Shown one piece after another: positions 1-8,320 of a stretch of 64,000 bases of DNA (position 1 is its first letter; the number at the start of each line of letters is the position of its first letter). Source of the DNA: Salinactinospora qingdaonensis (GTDB taxonomy: Bacteria > Actinomycetota > Actinomycetes > Streptosporangiales > Streptosporangiaceae); assembly GCF_039539445.1 (NCBI RefSeq), contig NZ_BAABDD010000004.1, positions 62,001 to 126,000 on the forward strand, read 5' to 3'. The notes below the pieces were generated by a model. The model saw only the letters and a program-made list of their open reading frames with translations, made no database searches and was not told where the DNA came from. A program made the position numbers and the translations under genes.

Positions 1-365
1 AGCCCGGCCAGCGCCTCCTGAAGCGTGACCGCGGCCTGCTGCACCAGGTAGGAGCCCAGGGAAACGTCGACGCCGCGCTGCACCGGCGCCCCCAGTGAGC
101 CCAGGATCGCCCCGACGTGGGGCATCGCCATGTCGTCGGTAGCTACCGGCAGGGCGATACCGAGACCGGGGATCACGTCGCCGATCGAGCGGCCGAGGGC
201 TTTGTAGCCCTCCCACAGCGCCGTCCCGGCCACAGCGACGATCAGGAACCACCCCACCGGACGCAGAGCGGCGGCCATCGAGCCGGCCTGCCGGCCGAGG
301 GTCGCGACGGCCTCCTGGGCGGCCGGAGCCGCTGATGGTGGTGGCCGCATCCGGGTCTGTGCCAT
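1..365 (-). CDS. ABC transporter permease, N-terminal part (runs off left edge)
   Basis: The frame opens with ATG at 365 behind an AAGG motif and stays open to the window edge, giving about 121 codons. After a 30-residue Ala/Pro-rich cytoplasmic start there is one hydrophobic segment (PVGWFLIVAVAGTALWEGYK). A soluble stretch follows, ending in LVQQAAVTLQEALAGL, which resembles the start of the inner-membrane BPD_transp_1 core in nitrate/taurine/HMP-type permeases. Such a protein would form the membrane channel of an importer with an ATPase and a binding protein, but neither partner is visible, so the substrate is unknown. The family call rests on the architecture and the TLxEALAGL block only. 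Confidence 0.6.
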   Translation of the reverse strand, partial: MAQTRMRPPPSAAPAAQEAVATLGRQAGSMAAALRPVGWFLIVAVAGTALWEGYKALGRSIGDVIPGLGIALPVATDDMAMPHVGAILGSLGAPVQRGVDVSLGSYLVQQAAVTLQEALAG

Positions 366-695
366 GGCCTGACCTTCCGTGAGCTGTTGAGGCGTCCGAA
401 CCGGCCGGTCTCGTGAAACCGCTGGAAAACCGGATCGGTCTACTCAGTGAACCACTGGATCATTTTGGTAGCTCAATCAAGCCACACGCCCAAGAAGGCC
501 GTCAATCCCCGGAAGGCCACGTCAGCCGATACGTAACAGCCTCTTCACACAGTTCACTAAAACGAAAAACCACACATAACACCCATTGTCAAATGTAGGA
601 TGACTAGCTTCCTCGCTGGTAAGGCGCTCTTGATGGTCTGGCCGCCCGCATCCGAAAGCCGTGGCGCCGCGGCGTGGGCGGGTGTAACAGATGCC

Positions 696-738
696 CGTCG
701 CTCGCACCTCGATCGCTTCGCGATCTCGGCAACCTAGG
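696..738 (+). repeat. Dispersed hairpin repeat, copy R1
   Basis: Copy of an intergenic repeat whose core reads CCTCGATCGCTTCGCGATCT. The GATCGC and GCGATC arms can form a 6-bp stem with a 3-nt loop. Other copies are at 1177, 12743, 13083 and 28513. In this copy the flanks differ slightly (CTCGCACC, GGCAACC). Confidence 0.8.
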
Positions 739-765
739 AGCGGTGGTGGGTAGAGGTGGTGTGGA

Positions 766-833
766 ATCGGTACTGTGCGCCGGAGTCGGAGGCGACAATG
801 TAGGCGGCGACGACAGGCGGTGGGTAGGGCGGG
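766..833 (+). repeat. Repeat unit flanking R1 (unit 1)
   Basis: This stretch (TCGGTACTGTGCGCCGG, then GGCGGCGAC, then GGTGGGTAGGGCGGG) is recognisably similar to the reverse complement of 1231-1300 and, in its first half, of 1100-1152. The three units together with hairpin copies R1 and R2 make 690-1310 a composite repeat region. Confidence 0.65.
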
Positions 834-1099
834 CGCAGGGTCGGTTCCGGTTCGCTGGGGGGCGTGGGTGGCCGCTGCGAGATGGGAGCGGGGAAGGTAG
901 AGCTTCCATGATCATCGCGGCTGTCGAGGGCGCCACGAACCCGCGACCGGCCTGTTCCGCAGGCGGGGCGGGCTTCCCCTCGCCCCGAAAGGCGTCATAA
1001 ACCCGGCAAACCAGCTCCCGCGCGGCCGCCATGATCACGACGAGGATGCCCATTCGGCGATCCTGGGCCAGGAGAGTCGCCGAACATGCATCCAAACCG

Positions 1100-1152
1100 A
1101 TCCCGCCACCCGTCCTCGCTGCCCCCGATCCCGGTGCACAGTGTCGACTCGG
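1100..1152 (-). repeat. Repeat unit (unit 3)
   Basis: Read on the minus strand this contains ACTGTGCACCGGGATCGGGG, matching unit 1 (ACTGTGCGCCGGAGTCGGAG) over its first half. It sits just beyond hairpin copy R2, in the same relation that unit 1 has to R1. Confidence 0.5.
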
Positions 1153-1176
1153 TGCCTACCCGGCCCCGCACCCCCT

Positions 1177-1217
1177 CAGGCTGCCGAGATCGCGAAGCGA
1201 TCGAGGCGCGAGCGACG
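1177..1217 (-). repeat. Dispersed hairpin repeat, copy R2
   Basis: Inverted relative to R1. On the minus strand the core CCTCGATCGCTTCGCGATCT is identical to R1, with flanks CTCGCG and GGCAGCC. With R1 it brackets about 440 bp as an inverted pair. Confidence 0.8.
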
Positions 1218-1230
1218 CAAAACGCCTCTA

Positions 1231-1300
1231 CCCGCCCCACCCACCACCGGCCGTCGCCGCCTCACGTCCCCCACCCCGACCTCAGCACACAGCACCGACA
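1231..1300 (-). repeat. Repeat unit (unit 2)
   Basis: Its reverse complement aligns over its full length with unit 1 at 766-833: TCGGTGCTGTGTGCTG, then GAGGCGGCGACGG, then GGTGGGTGGGGCGGG. It lies directly next to hairpin copy R2. Confidence 0.65.
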
Positions 1301-1353
1301 TGCAGCGCTCCTGCGTTCCCACTCCCCTCACCGCCTTCCCCCACCCGAAGAAC

Positions 1354-1839
1354 TCAGAGCTTCTTGAAGTACCGGGCGATCGGGAGCTGCACGAAACCGG
1401 CCCGCTCGTAGACACGGCGGGCGGGAGCGTGGCCGGGGTCGCCACCGGTCTCCACCATGGCCACGGCCATGCCCTGCTCCTTGATCCACTCCAGAGCGAA
1501 CGAGGTCAGCGCCGTTCCCACACCGCTGCGCTGGTGGTCGGGGTCGACGGCGACCATGTAAATCTCCCCCAGGCTCGCCTCATGGTCCAACCGCACGGCG
1601 ACGAAACCGGCCACGAGCGTGTCGACCTCGGCGACCCACACGTGGATGTTCTCCGAGCCGCACGCCTGCTGGACCGCACGGCGCTGATCGGCACGCCAGT
1701 CCGGGTGCATCTGCGCGTACACCCCAGAGTCGCCCAAGACGTTCTCCAGCGAAGCGAAGACCGGCGCCCACGCCCGCAGGGAAAGAGCGACCACCGTATC
1801 CTGATCACGATCCTCGAACGCACGTACCACCGGTCTCAT
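1354..1839 (-). CDS. GNAT family N-acetyltransferase
   Basis: The 161-aa protein has the single-domain GNAT layout. A leading helix region is followed by the central strand EIYMVAVDPDHQRSGVG at about 91-107, whose Q-R-x-G-V-G loop binds the acetyl-CoA pyrophosphate. The closing YERAGF motif at about 147-152 is typical of the family. The substrate cannot be read from sequence. The Shine-Dalgarno is weak (GAAGAG immediately before ATG). The gene stands alone, with a repeat-rich region on one side and degraded DNA on the other. Confidence 0.85.
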   Translation of the reverse strand: MRPVVRAFEDRDQDTVVALSLRAWAPVFASLENVLGDSGVYAQMHPDWRADQRRAVQQACGSENIHVWVAEVDTLVAGFVAVRLDHEASLGEIYMVAVDPDHQRSGVGTALTSFALEWIKEQGMAVAMVETGGDPGHAPARRVYERAGFVQLPIARYFKKL

Positions 1840-2450
1840 CTCTTCAGGATGTCATCCCGGCGTGCCCGCCGACATCGAATTATCCTCGTGCCCAACCGCT
1901 GGGAGCGTGGCGACGTCCCTCGGCGGGGCGGACCATGTCGCCCGGTCGCCTCTTCCGACGTGTCCAGGAGGGGGCGCAGCGGCAGCGGCCGATCACAGCT
2001 CCGTTCCGGCCTTCCCACGAGGCCCGGCATCCGTGCCATGGATAACTGGCATCGACGGCTTCTCCTTCCGCAATGTGGCGACGAAATGTCACTCTGTGCG
2101 GCACACGCTAAGGAGAGCCGATGGGTTTGGTACCGGCAGGCAACGGCCGTCCGCGTCCGCCGGCGGTCCCGCGCGTCCAGGCGGGTCCGGACCCCCGCAG
2201 GTGCGCGCGACACGTTGCCGCCCGGCTCCAGCCGAGCGCCGGGAGCCCCGACCGGCCGGCCCCTTCCGATCGCGGCTTCGCGCCCCCGCTCTCGCACGGC
2301 AGGCTCGGGCCGGTGCGTCCAGCGACAGCGGCGCAGCGTTCCCGAAAGCAAACCCGACGACAGCGCTCACCGAGGAGAGGGAGTAGCGATGAGGCATGAA
2401 GTCCGCGGTAGGGGACACGGCGGTGTGCGGCGCTCGGTGGTGGTGATCGC
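1840..2450. other. Intergenic region, possibly holding the remains of a lost gene
   Basis: No intact gene is seen. A strong AAGGAGA sits 7 nt before an ATG at 2121, but the 92 codons that follow are Arg/Pro-rich and look like nothing known. The last 22 codons before the MBL gene (2389-2454) end in RRSVVVIA, as the C-terminus of mycothiol-dependent formaldehyde dehydrogenase would. Confidence 0.4.
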
Positions 2451-2454
2451 ATGA
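2389..2454 (+). pseudogene. Short ORF, possible 3' remnant of mycothiol-dependent formaldehyde dehydrogenase
   Basis: A 21-aa frame (ATG 2389, GGAGAGGGAG upstream) whose TGA overlaps the ATG of the MBL gene (ATGA). Its end, GGVRRSVVVIA, resembles the GEVLRSVV-type C-terminus of MscR/AdhE2 as I remember it. In many actinobacteria mscR directly precedes a Rv2260-like MBL gene. It could instead be a small translationally coupled leader. Both readings are inference. Confidence 0.3.
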
Positions 2455-3080
2455 GCGCGCGCATCGACCACACCACCACCTCGGGAACGTTCAGCCTCGA
2501 CGGCCAGACGTTCGAGGTCGACAACAACGTATGGGTCCTCGGCGACGACACCGAGTGCGTCGTCATCGACGCCCCCCACGACCTCACCGCCATCACCGAG
2601 CTCATCGCCGGCCGGCGAGTCGTGGCGATCCTGGCCACCCACGCCCACGACGACCACGTCACAATCGCGCCAGAGTTGGCCGCGGCCACCGACGCGCCGA
2701 TCCTGCTCCACCCCGCCGACCTACAGGTCTGGGAACTCACCCACCCCCAGCGCCCGCCCGAGGGCGCCCTGCGGGAGGGCCAGCTCATCGAGATCGCCGC
2801 CACCCACCTGCGCGTGCTGCACACTCCCGGCCACTCCCCCGGCTCCTGCTGCTTCTACGTCCCCGAACTCGGCGCCGTGTTCAGCGGCGACACCCTCTTC
2901 CGGGGCGGCCCCGGAGCCACCGGGCGCTCCTTCTCCGACTTCGAAGTCGTCATCGAATCCATCCAGGAAAGCCTGCTCACTCTCCCCGCCCACACAGCCG
3001 TCCACCCCGGCCACGGCCCGTCCACCACCGTCGGCGACGAAAAACCCCACCTGCACGCGTGGATTCGCCGCGGCTACTGA
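2451..3080 (+). CDS. MBL-fold metallo-hydrolase (Rv2260-like)
   Basis: The 209-aa protein is a complete metallo-beta-lactamase-fold hydrolase. Visible metal ligands are THAHDDH (about 65-71), HTPGHS (His near 127), GDTLF (about 147-151) and HPGHG near the C-terminus. Glyoxalase II and similar thioester hydrolases share this pattern. In mycobacteria and streptomycetes the closest neighbour-conserved relative follows the mycothiol-dependent formaldehyde dehydrogenase gene, so hydrolysis of a mycothiol conjugate such as S-formylmycothiol is plausible. Here that dehydrogenase is absent, and only a short coupled frame overlaps the start codon. The substrate is therefore inferred. Confidence 0.85.
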   Translation: MSARIDHTTTSGTFSLDGQTFEVDNNVWVLGDDTECVVIDAPHDLTAITELIAGRRVVAILATHAHDDHVTIAPELAAATDAPILLHPADLQVWELTHPQRPPEGALREGQLIEIAATHLRVLHTPGHSPGSCCFYVPELGAVFSGDTLFRGGPGATGRSFSDFEVVIESIQESLLTLPAHTAVHPGHGPSTTVGDEKPHLHAWIRRGY

Positions 3081-3147
3081 AACGACCCGCCGGCCCCCTC
3101 AGCGGGCGCCGGGGAGCCGTCCTCCCCGGCGCCACGCCGCCGACGGC

Positions 3148-4529
3148 TCAGCGCTGTCCCGACGAGGGCGGACGGGCAGCGCGCACAGCCCGCCACAGCC
3201 GCTCCGCCAACAAGAAGAGCAGGAACGACACGCCCAGGGTGGGCAGCAGCACCATGAGCACCGCGAAACCGACCAGCAGCGGGAGCGGAACGTTGCGCAG
3301 GAGTGGGCCCGCCGCGGGAGGTGCCCCGAGCCCGCCGGCCGGGCGACGCAGCCACCACATGCGGTAGCCGGCGAGGATGAGCACGACCAGCGCGAGGGCG
3401 AGCAGCGTCAGCCCCACCTGGTTAACCACCCCGAACAGCTCCGCCTGATGGAAAGCGATCCCGACAGTGGTGGCCTTGGCCAGCAGCGGGTAGTCACTCC
3501 ACTCGACGCGGTCGGTGACCTGGCCGGTGGCCGGGTCGATGGCTACCGTGGTGTCCTCGATGGGCCACTGGCGCTTGTTGACCTCAGCGGTCCAGGCGTG
3601 CCCCGGCTCGCCCGGCGGGGTGAGTTCCAGCGCGCCGGACAGGCCGGCCTCGTGCGCCGCGGCGGCCACCCCGTCGATGTCGCCCGTGAGATCGACGTCA
3701 GCCGATTCACCGGCAGAGCCCCCGGACTGGCTCGCCGCTTCGCCACCGGCCACCTCGGTACTGACCGAGGGCGCCCCCGAACCCAACTGCGCGCGCAACG
3801 CATCCAGCCATGTGCCCGCGTAGTTGGTCCAGGTCAAGCCGGTGACCACCAGGAGTGCGAGGAAGACGGAGATGACCACACCCAACAGCGAGTGCACCGA
3901 GCGCCACCGCGACCATCCCGGACGGCGCATCCGGAAGGCTTGGGCCAGTGCGCGCTTGCTGCGAGGCCACCACAGGTACAGGCCGGTGAAGATCGAGACG
4001 AGGACCCAACTGGCGGCGAGTTCGGTCACCGGCTGCCCGAACGCCCCCAGATGCCAACTGGAGTGCAGGTTACGCAACTACTCGTCGGGGCGCTCGGACT
4101 CGGTGATCTCCCCGGTGACGTGGGCCGATGCGGGATCGACGTAGACGGTGACGGCGCCCTCAGGCGGGCCGAACCGTCGGGAGGTGGCGCGAGCGTGACA
4201 CCGGTCGTCTCCGAACTGTCCTCGGGCGCTGGGGTGACGGCGTGCACCTGCCAATCGGGGTACTGGGCTTGTGCGGCACTGACCTGCTCGCCCAAGGGCC
4301 GCGCCGGTTCCTCGGCGGTCGCGGTGAGCGTCTCGTGGTGCAGCGCGGCTTCGATCTGGGGATTCCAGGCGTAGAGGATGCCGGTGATCGCCAGCGAGAG
4401 CACGATGGGTGCGACGAGGAAACCACCGAAGAAATGCAGCCGCCATAGCAATGGCTGCAACAGCGAGTGACGCTTTGTCGGGCGTTTCCCGCCGCGTTTG
4501 GGGCCCGGCGGTGCGCCGGAACCGGTCAC
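3148..4529 (-). pseudogene. PepSY-associated TM protein, broken by a frameshift and a nonsense codon
   Basis: The N-terminal third (from ATG 4529) has a membrane segment (FFGGFLVAPIVLSLAITGIL) and a PepSY-like region. Near 4164-4168 the reading frame must shift by one base: the frame reading VTLAPPPDGSA gives way to the one reading PEGAVTVYVDPASAHVTGE. That second frame then meets an in-frame TAG at 4078-4080, directly followed by LRNLHSSWHLGAFGQP and three further membrane regions to the stop at 3148. The family usually has an aromatic residue where the TAG lies, so a TGG-to-TAG change is likely. Intact relatives are heme/iron-linked inner-membrane proteins. Two independent lesions argue against a simple sequencing error. 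Confidence 0.75.
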
Positions 4530-5104
4530 CTCTGTGGTGGGGTGGTCATGTTGGGGGACATGCCCTACCTCCTTCTCGATCCACCCGACGTCGCTCTGCG
4601 AAAGCTAGGGTGGCCTGGTCTTTTATTGCCGGCTATGGGCCTCGTCGCCTGCCGTGGTCACTGTGTTGTTCAGTCAAGCCAACTCGATATGAACCGGTTT
4701 TTCCTATTTTGTGAAATAGTAGACCATAGTCACCGTCGCAGCGAGGAGCGGGAACGACCAGAAGAACATCCCAGGGGCGGACCATCCGGGGAATGAAAAG
4801 CACCCCAGCGCCACGAAGAAAAAGCAGCAGGTCATCCCCTTATCGACGGTTGTTTGTGCAGCCAATCGGAACAACGGATATGTGATAGCTATCACCGGAG
4901 AACAAAATGCACTATGAGCGGCAGCGAAAATTTCGGAATATCCGTTGTCCTCTTGCCGGTAGCGTGCTTTCGCACCAGCCATTACGCTGCGACGCTCGCC
5001 GGGCCAGCGGTCAGCGCGTGGCGCCCGCACCGCCGACCCGATACAGAGCAGGTCTGAGCTGGGAAATCACGCATCCACACTCCGAGATCCGGATTTTCGC
5101 CAGT
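4530..5104. other. Intergenic region of lower GC
   Basis: This region separates two decayed genes. It is less GC-rich than its surroundings (for example 4680-4730 and 4880-4930). Apart from a doubtful small membrane-protein frame on the minus strand (4704-4982), nothing is recognised. Confidence 0.5.
4704..4982 (-). CDS. Hypothetical small membrane protein (doubtful)
   Basis: Starting at ATG 4982 this would be 92 aa with two hydrophobic stretches, around SPVIAITYPLFRLAA and from CCFFFVALGCF to MVYYF. There is no good Shine-Dalgarno and I recognise no family. The lower GC of the region and its position between two degraded genes make a remnant equally likely. It is reported because the hydrophobic pattern is unlike a random frame. 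Confidence 0.3.
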   Translation of the reverse strand: MAGAKARYRQEDNGYSEIFAAAHSAFCSPVIAITYPLFRLAAQTTVDKGMTCCFFFVALGCFSFPGWSAPGMFFWSFPLLAATVTMVYYFTK

Positions 5105-5480
5105 TCAGATCGCTAGGGGGCTCCACGGCTCCGCCGACGGTGGGCTACCAGCGTCGAAAACGGCCGGTGGCGCCGATCGAGTCACCACCGCCCGGGAAGG
5201 AGACTTCCTCTTCGTACCGCCGACCATGGCGCACGCCTTCGCGGCGGCCCCCGATGCAACGGCCGACGTGCTCATCATCCAGACCCCCGACGCCGAGCGT
5301 TTCGAGTACTTCCGGCTCATCGACCGGATCAACAGAGGCGAAGCCGAGCCGCAGGAGCTCCTCGACACACAGGAACGCTTCGACAACCACTTCCTGGACA
5401 GCCCTCTCTGGCGCCAGACCCGCGACACGGGAGGCGAGCGGGAGCGGCTCGTCAACCTCCCCGACTCTCCCCTCGCGTGA
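5105..5480 (+). pseudogene. Cupin-domain protein, C-terminal fragment
   Basis: The frame ending at 5480 reads REGDFLFVPPTMAHAF, then ADVLIIQTPDAERFEYFRL, then ELLDTQERFDNHF. This is the last beta-strands and tail of a cupin-type dioxygenase-like protein. The coding similarity begins upstream of the only ATG (5226) but no start codon with a binding site precedes it, and the N-terminal half of the cupin barrel is missing. Its 3' end overlaps the convergent LysR gene by 29 bp. It is best read as a truncated gene, although translation from 5226 (84 aa) cannot be excluded. Confidence 0.6.
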
Positions 5481-6435
5481 CCGGCCAGTGGGCGGTGGTC
5501 GCTCCCGAGGCGGGTGCCGGAGCGGCCAGTGGTTCCCGCACCTCGGTGGGGGCGGCAGCGGCCACCAATTCGTCGAGCATCACCGAGACGGCAGGCGCCC
5601 GCGCCCCCGCCACCACCACAGCGTGCACCCGACGCTCGGCCAAGTCGGGCACCGCCCGCACCACCACCCCTGACGGGCGGTGCAGGGTCAGCGCCAGCTC
5701 AGGCAGGGCGGTAATCGCCAGCCCCCGCGACACGAGCCGCTGGATCGCCACGTAGTCGTCGGTGGCGTAGGCGACGCGCGGCTCGAACCCAGCCGTATGG
5801 CAGGTACGCACGAGATGGTCACGACAGCGCTCGCACCCCGAAGCCCACGTTTGGTCGGCCAGATCGGCCAGCCGCAGGCCGTCTTGGCCGGCGCACGGAT
5901 GGTCCGCCCCCGTCACTACCAGTACCGGGTCGGACATCAAGAAAACCTCGTGCACCCGGGTGTCAGCGTCGGGCGGGGAATCGCCGTAGCGGAACGTGAG
6001 CGCGATGTCGACCTCTCCCGCGCGCAGCAGACCCAGCGCCTCGGCCGGCTCGGCCTCGACCAGGCTCACCGTGACCCCAGGGGCACGCCGGTGCAACGCG
6101 GCCAGCGCATCGGGGACCACAGCGGCGGCAGCCGTGGGGAAAGCGGCCAGCCGCACCCGCCCGCCGCGCAGTCCCGCGATAGCCGCGACCTCTTCCTCGG
6201 CCATGGCCAACTCGGTCAGCACGGCGTCGACCCGCTCAACCAGCACCCGGCCCGCCTCGGTCAACCGGACGCCGCGCCCATGCCGGGTGAGCAGCGGGGT
6301 GCCCACCTCGGCCTCCAGCCGGTTGATGTGGTGGGAGACCGCGGGCTGGGTGTAGGACAGCGCGGCGGCTGCGGCCGTCATGGAACCGAGCCGGCCCACC
6401 TCGCGCAGGATGCGCAACCGGTGCAGATCAAGCAC
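5452..6435 (-). CDS. LysR family transcriptional regulator
   Basis: The 327-aa protein has the LysR winged-helix domain at 1-60 (LHRLRILREVGRLGSMTAAA, then SYTQPAVSHHINRLE) and a two-lobed effector-binding domain (about 90-295), with a low-complexity Ala/Pro tail. It is transcribed divergently from the aminotransferase at 6519 across an 83-bp gap that contains an inverted repeat, the usual layout when a LysR protein controls itself and its neighbour. An effector related to the aminotransferase substrate is therefore likely, but its identity is not visible. CERCRDH at about 198-204 is an unusual Cys pair for the effector domain. Confidence 0.9.
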   Translation of the reverse strand: MLDLHRLRILREVGRLGSMTAAAAALSYTQPAVSHHINRLEAEVGTPLLTRHGRGVRLTEAGRVLVERVDAVLTELAMAEEEVAAIAGLRGGRVRLAAFPTAAAAVVPDALAALHRRAPGVTVSLVEAEPAEALGLLRAGEVDIALTFRYGDSPPDADTRVHEVFLMSDPVLVVTGADHPCAGQDGLRLADLADQTWASGCERCRDHLVRTCHTAGFEPRVAYATDDYVAIQRLVSRGLAITALPELALTLHRPSGVVVRAVPDLAERRVHAVVVAGARAPAVSVMLDELVAAAAPTEVREPLAAPAPASGATTAHWPVTRGESRGG

Positions 6436-6443
6436 ACAATGAA

Positions 6444-6462
6444 GATATCAACCAGGTTTATC
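6444..6462. promoter_or_regulatory. Candidate LysR operator
   Basis: Inverted repeat around AACCAGGTT in ATATCAACCAGGTTTATC, midway in the divergent LysR/aminotransferase promoter region. It fits a LysR T-N11-A type box. The surrounding DNA is AT-rich, as expected for two promoters. Confidence 0.4.
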
Positions 6463-6518
6463 GGTGAGCTAAAAAACAATCGTTTGTCCTTGGGCTGCCG
6501 CGAGGGCACGATCGGGCC

Positions 6519-7604
6519 ATGAACACTCCGACCTCGTCGTCCCGTCCCGAAACGAGCGCGGCTTCCCTCCGCGAACAGTTCGACACCGAGGTGACCTACC
6601 TCAACACCGCCACCTACGGGGTGGCTCCGCGTCCGGCGAGCGCGGCGGTCCACGAGCACGAGCGCCGGCGCGCGGCCGGCCGCCTAGAGCTGGCTGCCCT
6701 CGACGAGGCGGTGGACCGTTCCCGGACCGCCTTCAGCCGGCTCACCGGCATCCCATCGCATCGAGTGGCTGTGGGCTCGCAGGCATCGCAACTGGTGGGA
6801 CTCGTCGCCGGCGGGCTTCCCGCGGACGCGCAGGTCGTACTCGCCGAGGGCGACTTCACGTCGCTAATGTTTCCCTTCCTCGCCGCCGCCGAGCGGGGCG
6901 TGCGGGTGCGTTCGGTCCCGCTGGAAGCGCTCCCCGAGGCTGTGACCGACGAGACCGACCTCGTCGCCGTCTCGGCAGTGCAGTCATCCGACGGGCGGGT
7001 CGCCCCGATCGAGGAACTGTGCACGGCAACCCGCGAGCACGGCGCCCGACTGCTCCTCGACACCACGCAGTCCACCGGCTGGCTGCCGCTGCCCGTCGAT
7101 CGGATCGACCTGCTCGTATGCGCCGGCTACAAGTGGCTCCTCGGGCCGCGCGGGGTGGCCTTCCTCGCCGGCACCGAGGAAGCCCTCGCCGGCCTCCCGC
7201 CCCTGGGAGCCAACTGGTATGCCGGCGCCTCGATCTGGGACTCGCTCTACGGCGAACCGCTGCGACTGGCCGACGACGCCCGCCGGCTGGACCTGTCGCC
7301 GGTGTGGGCCTCATGGGTGGGGCAGGCACCTGCGCTGGAGATGCTCGCCGACGTGGGAGAGACCGCGATCGGAGAGCACAACCGGGCCCTGGCGCGGCGC
7401 TTCCGCGCGGGGATGGGCCTGACGGACACCCAGCGCGCGGAGTCGGCGATCGTCTCGCTCGATGTCGATCCACAACGGGCGGCCAGGCTCACCGAGGGCG
7501 GCGTCGTGGCCGCCATGCGCGACGGCCGGCTACGGCTGTCGTTCCACGTCTGCAACGACGAAGCCGACGTCGACCGTGCCCTCAACCTGCTGTGCGGCGC
7601 CTGA
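6519..7604 (+). CDS. Aminotransferase class V-fold PLP-dependent enzyme
   Basis: The 361-aa protein has fold-type I PLP features: an N-terminal VTYLNTATYGVAPRP substrate/cofactor loop, an LLLDTTQSTGWLP strand with the PLP-binding Asp at about 179, and the Schiff-base lysine in CAGYKWLLGPRG (Lys at about 203). This set matches the cysteine desulfurase/kynureninase-like branch of class V enzymes. No desulfurase active-site cysteine loop is apparent. The divergent LysR gene probably regulates it. The actual substrate is unknown. Confidence 0.85.
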   Translation: MNTPTSSSRPETSAASLREQFDTEVTYLNTATYGVAPRPASAAVHEHERRRAAGRLELAALDEAVDRSRTAFSRLTGIPSHRVAVGSQASQLVGLVAGGLPADAQVVLAEGDFTSLMFPFLAAAERGVRVRSVPLEALPEAVTDETDLVAVSAVQSSDGRVAPIEELCTATREHGARLLLDTTQSTGWLPLPVDRIDLLVCAGYKWLLGPRGVAFLAGTEEALAGLPPLGANWYAGASIWDSLYGEPLRLADDARRLDLSPVWASWVGQAPALEMLADVGETAIGEHNRALARRFRAGMGLTDTQRAESAIVSLDVDPQRAARLTEGGVVAAMRDGRLRLSFHVCNDEADVDRALNLLCGA

Positions 7605-7623
7605 GACGGCCCCGGAAAGCACA

Positions 7624-7684
7624 GAAGTCGGTTGCTCAACAGCCGTGTGCAACACATGTGCGACAGCTCGCGGCAACCGACTTC
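7624..7684. terminator. Large stem-loop between convergent genes
   Basis: Perfect 12-bp arms GAAGTCGGTTGC (7624-7635) and GCAACCGACTTC (7673-7684) enclose 37 nt. It lies between the aminotransferase gene and the convergent tRNA-Ser gene and probably terminates transcription from one or both sides. There is no U-tract. Confidence 0.5.
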
Positions 7685-7733
7685 CGCCCTTGCTCTTGAC
7701 CACGCATTCCCCTGGGCGAACGGCGGCCCTGTG

Positions 7734-7818
7734 CGGTGGAGGTGGGATTCGAACCCACGGTAGGTTGCCCTACACTCGCTTTCGAGGCGAGCGCCCTCGG
7801 CCACTAGGCGACTCCACC
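7734..7818 (-). tRNA. tRNA-Ser (anticodon CGA)
   Basis: The acceptor stem GGTGGAG pairs with CTCCACC (7735-7741). The T-arm contains GTTCGAATC. The anticodon stem-loop CTCGC-CTCGAAA-GCGAG gives anticodon CGA, reading UCG. A long variable arm and discriminator G are typical of serine tRNAs. CCA is not encoded, so it depends on the CCA-adding enzyme encoded at 35868. It lies just downstream of tadA on the same strand. Confidence 0.95.
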
Positions 7819-7828
7819 GCGCGCCACT

Positions 7829-8320
7829 CTACCTGAAACGTCGGGGTGTGAAGAACTCGGTGAGGAGCGCCGCGCACGCGCCGGCGAGCTCGGCATCGAC
7901 CAGATCGGGGGGCACAACCTCCGGACGGTGGTTGAGTCGGCGATCCCGCACCACGTCCCACAGCGACCCCACAGCGCCGGCCTTGGGATCGCGGACCCCG
8001 TAGATGATCCGGTCGACCCGGGCCAGCACGCTCGCCCCGGCGCACATCGTGCACGGCTCCAACGTCACCGCCAGCGTGTGTCCGCTCAGCCGCCAGCTCC
8101 CCACGCGGGCAGCGGCGGCGCGCAACGCCAGCACCTCGGCGTGGGCCGTGGGATCGCCCGTCGCCTCACGCTCGTTGTGGCCGGCCCCGACAACCGTGCC
8201 GGCGCCATCGAGTACCACGGCCCCCACGGGGACATCGCCACTGCCCGCGGTGGCGCGCGCCTCGGTCAGAGCGAGTCGCAGCGCCGCGTCGAAGCCGGCG
8301 CGGGCCGTGGGGGCGGTCAT
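7829..8320 (-). CDS. tadA: tRNA-specific adenosine deaminase TadA
   Basis: TadA converts A34 of tRNA-Arg(ACG) to inosine. The 163-aa protein has the zinc-deaminase motifs: HAEVLAL (catalytic Glu after the zinc His, about 61-67) and PCTMCAG (zinc Cys pair, about 91-97), plus the DVPVGAVV strand near the start. Length is normal for bacterial TadA. Its ATG overlaps the stop of the upstream gene (ATGA), so it is translationally coupled to a protein of the TadA-associated family. tRNA-Ser follows 11 bp downstream. Confidence 0.95.
   Translation of the reverse strand: MTAPTARAGFDAALRLALTEARATAGSGDVPVGAVVLDGAGTVVGAGHNEREATGDPTAHAEVLALRAAAARVGSWRLSGHTLAVTLEPCTMCAGASVLARVDRIIYGVRDPKAGAVGSLWDVVRDRRLNHRPEVVPPDLVDAELAGACAALLTEFFTPRRFR

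Larger units (their letters stand above)
366..1353. other. Long intergenic region with repeats
   Basis: No convincing gene is seen. The part nearest the permease (about 420-600) is clearly lower in GC than the rest and has a TTGACA on the minus strand at about 585-590, a possible -35 element for the permease. From 690 onward the region consists largely of related GC-rich repeat units (see the repeat entries at 696, 766, 1100, 1177 and 1231). Confidence 0.6.

Noticed and set aside
1141..2454. 437-codon plus-strand frame
   Set aside because: It runs through the GNAT gene on the opposite strand and repeat DNA; Arg/Pro-rich with no homology. Only its last 22 codons were considered, as a possible remnant.
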